From NCBI GenBank assembly GCA_014529385.2, contig CM043959.1:92973029-93037028 (forward strand): a stretch of DNA of 64,000 nucleotides, read 5' to 3'. The DNA is from Adiantum capillus-veneris (taxonomy: Eukaryota > Streptophyta > Polypodiopsida > Polypodiales > Pteridaceae). The notes under the pieces were generated by a model. That model made no database searches, was not told the DNA's origin, and saw only the letters and a list, made by a program, of their open reading frames with translations. Below are positions 56,403-64,000 of the stretch, piece after piece (the first letter of the stretch is position 1; every line of letters starts with the position of its first letter). The position numbers were made by a program, and so were the translations under genes.

Positions 56403-59400
56403 ATGAAGGAGCAACGCCAAGAGGAGCTCCATGAAGAATCATCTCAAAGTGAGACGGAAGAAGGTTGGACCGATAGCACTTCAGAAGAGGAAAGTAGCAG
56501 CAGCATTACTGAAGAGGAGTCTTCCATCGAAGTCATGAGGGTAAGGTTTAAGCCAAGCAACCAAGAGACCTCTTGTCAAGGCTTGGAGGAGGTAGGTCCT
56601 CAAGAGAACAAAGGTGTTCAAGATGAACGGATGCTGGAAGGTATGCTATCAACAACACTTACAAAGGATGAAAGAGAGGAGTTCAAATGTGTGCTAAGGA
56701 AGTTTCCTAGGCTTTTCGCTAAATACTACACCGACGTGCGTGGGGTAGATGTTGTTCAACACAAGATTGAGTTGAAGCCAGAGGCCACACCTAAGGCTCA
56801 GAAGCTACGAAGGCTAGGAGTCATCAAGGAGCAGGCTTTACTCAAGGAGGTAAGAAAGCTTCTAGCAATAGGTTTCATTTATCCAGTGGAAAATTCAGAG
56901 TGGGTCTCTCCCGTTGTTGTCACTCCTAAGAAAAACGGAAAGTGGAGGGTGTGTGTGGATTACCGTCCACTCAATGAGGCAACAAAAAGAGATCACTTTC
57001 CCCTCCCATTTCAGGATGAGATACTAAATGAAGTAGCTGGTCATGAGAAGTACATTGTGCATGATGGCTACTCGGGTTACTTTCAAATAGGTATCGCATT
57101 GGAGGATCAATTGAAAACAACCTTTATCACTCCTTGGGGTTGTTATGCTTTTAGAGTCATGCCATTTGGCCTGACAAATGCTCCTGCAACTTTCCAACGC
57201 TTCATGAATATGGTGTTTCAAGCATTCTTTGGAAAGTCAATTAAGGTGTTCATTGATGATTTCTGTATTTATAGCTCAAAATCATTGCATCTACAAAGGG
57301 TAGAAGAAGGTTTAAAGAAGCTCTACGACATGGGAGGTCAACTCAACCCCGATAAGTGCCATATAGGTGAGGATGAAGTAATCTTGCTTGGTCATAAAGT
57401 TTCTTACAAAGGCATTGAAGTGGATCCTTCAAAGGCAAAGGCTCTTATTGAGCTACCATCACCCAAGAGTATTAAGGAGGTCATCTCATTCATTCAAAAG
57501 GTGAAGTATATGTCACGCTTCATTCACTTAGCCTCGGAGTTGCTTCATCCTTTGCAAAAGTTGACACAACAAGTAGAATTTGCATGGTCTGATGAGCTTG
57601 AAGAGTATTTTTGTAACATTAAAGTCATTTTGTCAGAGCTACCAACACTCATGCCTCCTTGTTGGGAGTACACATTCTTTGTTAGCTCTAGTGTTGGAAG
57701 GGAAACAATTGGTGCTGTGTTGCTACAACAAGATCCCCACAGTACAAGGATGCGACCCATCTACTTTGCTAGTAGGGTCATGAATGCTTTGGAGAGAGAC
57801 TACACAGAAGCAGAACTCATGATGCTTGTTCTCATGTTTGCGGTGAGAAAGTTTAGATCCTACCTGCTACCAAAACCTTTTGTAATTCTCACTGCAGAAA
57901 ATTTGTTCCCTTGGGTGTCATCTCAAATGAATCTTAGTACTAGGATCTCAAAGTGGATTATGGAGTTGCAAGAGTTTCAATATTCTTTCAAGGTAGAAGA
58001 TAGTGTGCGTGCACAATTGGCAGGGATTCTCACTTATAGGGTACATGAGAAGGAAATTAAGGTGCCTCAAGTAAAGACCCTACCATTGCCACCACCAAAA
58101 AGTATTCCCAATGCTTTTACCTTGTTCTTTGATGGAGCTTTTCGACGAGCCACAGGGAAAGCAGGGGGAGGGCTAGTGTTGCTCAACCCAAGTGGAGAGG
58201 TGGTCATGAAAGAGAAGTTCAATCTACCAAGTTCAGCTAGCAACAATGAAGCAGAATACGACACACTAGTTCATGGTTTGAAGATGTGCATTGGCCAAGG
58301 GATACAACGCCTCATGGTAAAGGGAGATGCACATCTCATTGTTAAACAGATTTTAGGCATTTGGGCATGCAAGAATGAAAGCTTACAGACAAAATTTCAT
58401 GCCATTCGTAGATTGTTTAATCAATTTGAAGAAGTGCAACTATATCATATTCCTAGGAAACAAAATGAAGATGCCGATTTACTTGCACAGCAAGTAGTTA
58501 CACGCGTTGAGAAAGAAGTGCAGGTCATCATGGTGGCAGCAACTGTCAAGCAACCGAGATACCAGGGATTGGAGTCATTGACTCCCATTATTAGCTACAT
58601 TTTGGAGGGCGAGTTTCCACAAGACTTCACGAAGGCTCAGAAGAGGAGACTCATGAAGAAGGCAAGCGCATATCTCTTCCTAGAAATCTCCCTCTATCAA
58701 AAAGGGAAGGATCAAGTGTGCAGAAGAGTACCAACTATCGAGGAAATTCCAGCCATTCTAAAAGGTTTGCATGAAGAGGCATGTGGTGGTCATTTTGCCC
58801 AAGAATCAACTGTGAAGAAGATTTTGCTTGCGGGGTATGTTTGGCCAAGCTTGCATGTGGACGTTCAACATTGGTGTAAAAGCTGTCACAATTGTCAGAT
58901 AAATGGAAATAGAAGGTTGGTGCATGGCCCAAGGCAAATAGTTCTTGCAAATGGACCCTTTGAAAAGTGGGGCATTGATGCTATGGGTCGTCTTCCTAGG
59001 ACAAAAAATGGTAAACTCTACATTCTAGTGGCTGTAGACTATATGACTAGGTGGGTGGAAGCTCAAAGTGTGGCAAGAGTTAATGAGAGGACAATTAGCA
59101 AGTTTGTGTACACTCACATTTGTTGCAGATTTGGCACACCTTTGGAGATCGTTTCTGATAATGGTCCAGGATTTCGGAAGGGCTTGCTCACAGAAGTTTG
59201 TAATGAGCTTCACATTCTACATCGGCATAGCACACCCTACTATCCTCAATCAAATGGTTTGGTAGAGAGGGCTAATGGTGTCATTGCAGGAATCATTAGA
59301 AAGACGGTGCAAAACAAGACAAAATTATGGGATGACTTCTTGGATGGTGCCTTGTGGGCATATCGAACCACATATAGGGAAGCCACGGAGTTCACACCAT

Positions 59401-59993
59401 TTCACTTGGTCTATGGTCAAGAGGCTTTGCAGCCTATCGAGCTCAACATTCCAACAATGCGACTTCATGGCAAAGGAGCACAAGATGATCAAGAGGTATG
59501 GATGGATCGACTTCTTACGTTAGTGGAGCTTGAGTGGAAAAGAGAAGCAGCATACGAGTGCTACAAGAGGAAAGCCACACAAGCGAAAGAAACGCACAAC
59601 AAGAAACTGAAGGACAAAGGCATCAAGGAAGGAGAGCTTGTGCTAAGGTATGACAATCGACTTGACAATCGTTTTGATGCCAAATTTGAAACAAGATGGC
59701 AGGGGCCATACATAGTCAAGATGGCTTTCAATTCTAGTTACTATCAACTTATGGACTTGAATGGTAAAGAGCACTCCAGGAAGGTAAACGGGTATCGCTT
59801 GAATCCCTATTTGAGTCACCTTCTACCAAAGGATCTACCAAAGATCTGTCCAAAGGCCGCTGTCTCATGTAAGTATTGTTACATGAAGCATGAGTGTAAC
59901 TCCAGCCAAAATTCTGAGGGGCCAAACAATGAAGATCTCGTCAAGGACTCTGAAGCACTCTCTTTGGAAAAGATGCTCTATGATGGTACATGA
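56403..59993 (+). CDS. Tat element RT, dual RNase H and integrase (1,196 aa)
   Basis: In frame with gag, nucleocapsid and protease; the Met at 56403 is only the first after the TAG. Residues ~1-80 are an acidic Ser/Glu linker. RT: VTPKKNGKWRVCVDYRPLNE 173-192, HDGYSG with D221, RVMPFGLTNAPATF 251-264, FIDD 283-286. First RNase H ~395-545 has FVSSSVGRETIGAVLLQ where the catalytic DAS is expected, so it looks inactive. A second, archaeal-type RNase H ~570-700 has D577, E616, D642 and D692 in place. Integrase: zinc site H790, H797, C828, C831; core D859, D919, E955. This dual RNase H order is the mark of the plant Tat clade. It ends in TGA at 59993. Confidence 0.95.
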   Translation: MKEQRQEELHEESSQSETEEGWTDSTSEEESSSSITEEESSIEVMRVRFKPSNQETSCQGLEEVGPQENKGVQDERMLEGMLSTTLTKDEREEFKCVLRKFPRLFAKYYTDVRGVDVVQHKIELKPEATPKAQKLRRLGVIKEQALLKEVRKLLAIGFIYPVENSEWVSPVVVTPKKNGKWRVCVDYRPLNEATKRDHFPLPFQDEILNEVAGHEKYIVHDGYSGYFQIGIALEDQLKTTFITPWGCYAFRVMPFGLTNAPATFQRFMNMVFQAFFGKSIKVFIDDFCIYSSKSLHLQRVEEGLKKLYDMGGQLNPDKCHIGEDEVILLGHKVSYKGIEVDPSKAKALIELPSPKSIKEVISFIQKVKYMSRFIHLASELLHPLQKLTQQVEFAWSDELEEYFCNIKVILSELPTLMPPCWEYTFFVSSSVGRETIGAVLLQQDPHSTRMRPIYFASRVMNALERDYTEAELMMLVLMFAVRKFRSYLLPKPFVILTAENLFPWVSSQMNLSTRISKWIMELQEFQYSFKVEDSVRAQLAGILTYRVHEKEIKVPQVKTLPLPPPKSIPNAFTLFFDGAFRRATGKAGGGLVLLNPSGEVVMKEKFNLPSSASNNEAEYDTLVHGLKMCIGQGIQRLMVKGDAHLIVKQILGIWACKNESLQTKFHAIRRLFNQFEEVQLYHIPRKQNEDADLLAQQVVTRVEKEVQVIMVAATVKQPRYQGLESLTPIISYILEGEFPQDFTKAQKRRLMKKASAYLFLEISLYQKGKDQVCRRVPTIEEIPAILKGLHEEACGGHFAQESTVKKILLAGYVWPSLHVDVQHWCKSCHNCQINGNRRLVHGPRQIVLANGPFEKWGIDAMGRLPRTKNGKLYILVAVDYMTRWVEAQSVARVNERTISKFVYTHICCRFGTPLEIVSDNGPGFRKGLLTEVCNELHILHRHSTPYYPQSNGLVERANGVIAGIIRKTVQNKTKLWDDFLDGALWAYRTTYREATEFTPFHLVYGQEALQPIELNIPTMRLHGKGAQDDQEVWMDRLLTLVELEWKREAAYECYKRKATQAKETHNKKLKDKGIKEGELVLRYDNRLDNRFDAKFETRWQGPYIVKMAFNSSYYQLMDLNGKEHSRKVNGYRLNPYLSHLLPKDLPKICPKAAVSCKYCYMKHECNSSQNSEGPNNEDLVKDSEALSLEKMLYDGT

Positions 59994-60008
59994 ATATACC
60001 ATCATCCT

Positions 60009-60017
60009 GGGGGGGGG
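60009..60017 (+). other. Tat element polypurine tract (nine Gs)
   Basis: A run of nine Gs, 15 bases after the pol stop, is the likely primer for plus-strand synthesis. It should directly abut the 3' LTR, but the LTR starts 298 bases later. Confidence 0.7.
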
Positions 60018-60315
60018 ACTCTGTGTCATTATATTGATAGCCTATATTGACCAGTTGTCCAAGCTAGGCTCCATTGAGACATGGAGAGAAGGATGCTCCA
60101 CAATTTGTCCAATATAGGCTCCATTGAAACATGAAGAGAAGCAAGATGCACCATGTCTCCAAGATTCTAGGCTCCATCGAGATACCTTAAACCCACAATA
60201 TTTCGTAGATGGGGGCTTTACATTAAAGATCCATCACTTGTCCAACCTATTATCTCTAGTAGCATGAGTGGTTTGGTCTCAAGATTCACCACTTGTCCAC
60301 TCTGTGTCATTATAT
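60018..60315. repeat. Satellite segment trapped between PPT and 3' LTR
   Basis: First comes a 25-bp copy (60018-60042) of the host-LTR junction at 51942-51966, then 8 unique bases. The 263 bp at 60053-60315 match 51696-51958, the element's own left flank, without gaps and with the same private variants (CTCTGTGTCATT, TTTGTCCAATATAGG). Confidence 0.9.
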
Positions 60316-61377
60316 TGATAGCCGTTTTTTCGGCTCTTTGTAATTGCCACAGTGAGTTACCTCACCCTACCAAAATCACCCAAACACTGTGGCTATCCCT
60401 ACCATTTCACTGTACATAGGCGTGCGTGAGTCACGGGACTTTTCCCATATCTTCTTAAAAACCCTCAGCTAGCTAGTCACTGGGCTAGGTGAGCCAAAAA
60501 AAATAAAAAAAAATAAAAAAATAAAAGTATATTATGGCCTCTTTGTGTGTAAATATTTCATTGTATATATGGCCTAAATATAGGGATTTTTTATAATTAT
60601 TTTGGTATTTTATTTAAATATTTCTACTTAGGTGTGTGTTTTATTAAACCTATGTACACCTTCTTTCATCCTCTTACACCATAATTATATTTTTTGCCAA
60701 TATGTACATACTCTAACCTCATATTTTTCCTTTATACAAATCACTTCCACATTTTCACCCTCACCCTCGTGAAAACAAAAAATTGATTTCTACTCATTGG
60801 TTACTTTTATTATATTATTTACTTGCATACCTTTTCCTCTTTCACCCAAAATAATTCAAGGAGGGACCATATCATATGATTCCAATATCTTTCCATATCC
60901 ATAACTCCTCCATATTTTTATTATTATTTTTACTCATTATTCTAACACCATGTGCTCATTGAGCTAAAGTCCATGAATAGTCCATACACTAGTCCCACCA
61001 TGTATATATTTCTTATTTCACCAATAATCCTCCTCCATGCATGGGTCAAGGGCAACTTGAATGCTTTGTATTATAATATGACAAAGGAGGGGCTCACTCT
61101 TGGATGCATTGTACAAATTCAACAAAGGAGGGGGCCACTAAAAGACTTTTGCAGGCATAAAAAACAGGCTTTTTGGTGAGAATTTTGGCACCTATCTCCA
61201 CTCTGAATTTGGAGCGGTGGTCAAAAGAGAAAATGTAGCCCACGCTCTGAATAATCACCTCAAATGTTTTCATGATTTTTGGAGCTACCAGCGGTGAGCT
61301 ATGATTTTTTGAGTGGACCCCAGTCTGCCCACTTTTCTCACAAGTAGCCCTTAGTCTTCTCTCACCCTTCCACACAC

Positions 61378-61427
<50 letters not shown>

Positions 61428-62449
61428 TACTTACTTTCACCTTATCTAACATCAATAATGCTCTCTTTCGAGCCCACACCCATGACTCAAGCAGACAAAG
61501 AAGGCCCGCAATGTTTTGATATTCAAAAAAATCATAATCCTGATTTGTTAGCTTGTAAATTAGGATTTTCAATAATCTTTATGAGGGGTCTCCAACCTAT
61601 AAATAGACCCCGCTCCTTCTTGTAAAACAACCTCCAACATCTCACATAGCACCCAAACACTCTATGCGTGAGGAGAGACTTAGGTGTAGCAACCACTTGT
61701 GAGCTTCACTCTTGGTGTGAGAGAAGCCTTCAAGCTACACATTGCAAGTGAGAGAGCGTGAGTTCCACAAATCTCAAAACCACTATTGTACATGCTCCTT
61801 CATCATCAATAAATCGAGGTTTGGTGCATCAAAGGCGTGATTCGACGTTCAAATCTTCGTCCTTCCATTTGTGTAACACGATTTGGTGAATTCAAGGTGA
61901 CTTGTGTATTTTGAGTTTTTATCGGTTGATCTTGATTTTAGAAAGTGTTTTAGTGTGTTTTTCATTGCCAGTTTTGTGTCCATTGTAAGAGGGTATTGTG
62001 GTGAGAGGTCTCCCACACCCTAAGACAGTGTGTGTGTGTGTGTGTTTTGGCAATGATTAGCAATCACTAAGCATTGAGTGAGTTTTGTACAAGTTCTACG
62101 ATAGCATCATAACGAACCATCTCCATTTGCAAGTCACAAATAAGGTATTACGCAAGATCCTTTCCTCTCTCTCTTCCCTTTGCTCTAGCTCTCTCTGGTC
62201 CATTTCATGTGTGTCTTGGTGTGAGGTTGCTTGTGTGTGTTGTGTGGTGCATCTTCTTGGTTGTGCCAAAATCTCTATTGCGTCCTAGTCGCATACCATA
62301 ACTAGGTGGTGCCCCTATCTTGTTTGGGTTTGGCTGTGGGTTTGTTGTTGTGTTGTGCTTGTGGTTGCCCCAGCCCCAATTGAGCAGCACGGGAGCCTTG
62401 AGGGGTGTTTAGAGGTCGCCTCTCTTGTTGCCCGCCCTGGACCGCCTGA
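60316..62449 (+). repeat. Tat element 3' LTR (2,134 bp)
   Basis: Collinear with the 5' LTR; differences include a shorter (CT)n run (61380-61426), three extra TG units at about 62029-62044, one extra A at 60511 and roughly ten substitutions. It ends CCGCCTGA, followed by ATATCAAGAATATC and satellite. Confidence 0.93.
61598..61605 (+). promoter_or_regulatory. TATA box in the Tat 3' LTR
   Basis: Same CCTATAAATAGACCCC context as in the 5' LTR; it could drive transcription outward into the satellite to the right. Confidence 0.6.
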
Positions 62450-64000
62450 ATATCAAGAATATCAAGGTGTTAAGATCCACCACTTGTCCAACCTATAAGG
62501 ATATATCTTAAAGGTTATTATTTCTTACCACTTGGAGTGACTATGATAGACTTTACATGGGGGTTTGGTTCCAAAGGCCACCACTTGTCCAAGCTAACTC
62601 TATTGAAACATAGAGAGAAGCAAAGGTCCACCACTTGTCCAAGCTAGGATCCATTGAAACATGGAGAGAAGGATGATCCCTAATTTGTCCAAGATAAGCT
62701 CCATTGAAACATGAAGAGAAGCAAGCTGCACCATGTCTCCAAGATGCTAGGCTCCATTGAAATACCTTAAACCCACGATATTTCGTAGATGGGGGGTTTT
62801 ACATTGAAGATCCACCACTTGTCCAACCTATTATCGCTAGTAGCATGAGTGGTTTGGTCTCAAGATTCACCACTTTTCCACTCTATGTCATTCTATTAAA
62901 AATATTTGGGTGTGAAGGTCCACCACTTGTCCATCCTATAAGGCTATATATTAAACATCATTCTTTCTCACCACTTGGAGTTACCATGATAGGTTTTACA
63001 TAGGGGTTTGGTTCCAAGGTCCACCACTTGTCCAAGATAACTCTATTGAAACATAGAGAGAAGCAAAGGTCCACCGCTTGTCTAATCTAGGCTCCGTTGA
63101 AACATGGAGAGAAGGATGCTCCACCATTTGTCCAGGATAGTCTCCATTGAAACACAAAAATAAGCAAGCTGCACCATGTCTCGAAGATGCTAGGCTCCAT
63201 TGAAATATCTTAAACCCATGATATTTTGTACATGGGTGGGTTTACATTCAAGGTCCACCACTTGTCCAACCTATTATCCCTAGTAGCATGAGTGGTTTGG
63301 TCTCAAGATTCACCACTTGTCCACTCTATGTCATTATATTAAGAATATTTGGGTGCTAAGGTCCACCACTTGTCCAACCTATAAGGATATATCTTAAAGG
63401 TTATTCTTTCTCACCACTTGGAGTTACCATAATAGGTTTTACATGGGGGTTTGGTTCCAAGGTCCACCAGTTGTCCAAACTAACTCTATTGAAACATAGA
63501 GAGAAGTAAAGGTCCACCACTTGTCCAAGCTAGGCTCCATTGAAACATGGAGAGAAGGATGCTCCACCATTTGTCCAAGATAGGCTCCATTGAAACATGA
63601 AGAGAAGCAAGCTGCATCATGTCTCCAAGATGCTAGGCTCCATCAAAATACCTTACACCCACGATATTTGGTAGATGGGTGGTCTACATTGAAGATCCAC
63701 CACTTGTCCAACCTATTATCACTAGTAGCATGAGTGGTTTGGTCTCAAGATTCACCACTTTTCCACTCGATGTCATTATATTAAGAATATATGGGTGTTA
63801 AGGTCCACCACTTGACCATCCTATAAGGCTATATCTTAAAGGTTATTATTTCTTACCACTTGGAGTGACCATTATAGGTTTCACATGGGGGTTTGGTTCC
63901 AAGGTCCACCACTTGTCCAAGCTAACTCTATTCAAACATAGAGAGAATCAAAGGTCCACCACTTGTCCAAGCTAGGCTCCATTGAAACATGGAGAGAAGG
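62450..64000. repeat. Satellite array 3, continued right of the Tat element
   Basis: Landmarks CACTTGGAGT(G/T)AC at about 62533, 62977, 63419 and 63860 give 441-444 bp spacing. It continues past the end of the window. Confidence 0.95.

Larger units (their letters stand above)
51959..62449 (+). mobile_element. Tat-type Ty3/gypsy element inserted in the satellite (about 10.5 kb)
   Basis: Two ~2.14-kb LTRs (51959-54102; 60316-62449) begin TGATAGCCGTTTTTTCGG and end CCGCCTCA or CCGCCTGA. The order is gag, zinc knuckle, protease, RT, RNase H, a second archaeal-type RNase H, and integrase. I counted roughly ten substitutions between the LTRs apart from microsatellites, so the insertion is recent. 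Satellite lies on both sides; ATAT flanks both ends as a possible 4-bp target duplication. A 263-bp piece of satellite sits inside the 3' end. Confidence 0.93.

Noticed and set aside
54657-59993. A genetic code in which TAA and TAG mean Gln, as in some green algae
   Set aside because: It would explain the three stops in the Tat element, but copia A ends in TAA and copia B in TAG at their normal C termini, and TGA stops occur too.

Overview
The window looks like intergenic DNA from a large, repeat-rich nuclear genome of a land plant. The evidence is plant-type LTR retrotransposons of both superfamilies (Ty1/copia with an initiator-Met tRNA primer site, and a Ty3/gypsy element with the two RNase H domains typical of the plant Tat lineage), a decayed pentatricopeptide (PPR) sequence, a short TTTAGGG run and large satellite blocks. 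A fern or other non-flowering plant is my guess from the style of the LINE, PPR and DUF7869-type sequences; nothing here proves it. I see no rRNA, tRNA or CRISPR and no convincingly intact single-copy host gene.

Layout. 1-5160 is a satellite array built on a ~442-bp monomer with a shorter ~362-bp variant. 5160-7880 is AT-rich DNA with mini- and microsatellites and one GC-rich island. 7880-9420 is a second tandem family of ~320 bp sharing the same core motif (GGTCCACCACTTGTCCAA). 9492-12672 is a broken DUF7869-type gene (DDE/RNase H-like, probably transposon-derived). 12960-26640 is an old minus-strand Ty3/gypsy element riddled with stops and shifts, with an extra retropepsin-like domain after the integrase and a solo LTR inserted in gag. 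26639-29665 is an internally deleted plus-strand copia element with a near-matching 5-bp target duplication. 29670-33190 and 33640-36230 hold unrecognised decayed coding DNA; 33199-38350 is bounded by an inverted pair of GA-rich repeats, and a PPR pseudogene lies at about 36900-37850. 38890-46375 is a plus-strand LINE split by a young, almost intact minus-strand copia element (39555-45079, perfect ATGGT duplication). 47225-64000 is a large block of the 442-bp satellite carrying a 447-bp hairpin MITE and a 10.5-kb plus-strand Tat-type gypsy element (51959-62449).

How it fits together. The window is a nest of insertions: satellite hosts MITE and Tat element; LINE hosts copia B; old gypsy hosts a solo LTR. 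The two youngest insertions by LTR similarity are copia B and the Tat element. The most interesting points are the layered satellite, a 263-bp piece of satellite trapped between the polypurine tract and the 3' LTR of the Tat element, three in-frame stops that cut the Tat gag-pol at domain borders, a pair of related small ORFs in its leader, the DUF7869-type gene, and a perfect 26-bp palindrome that recurs 17 kb away. All identities and lengths were counted by eye.
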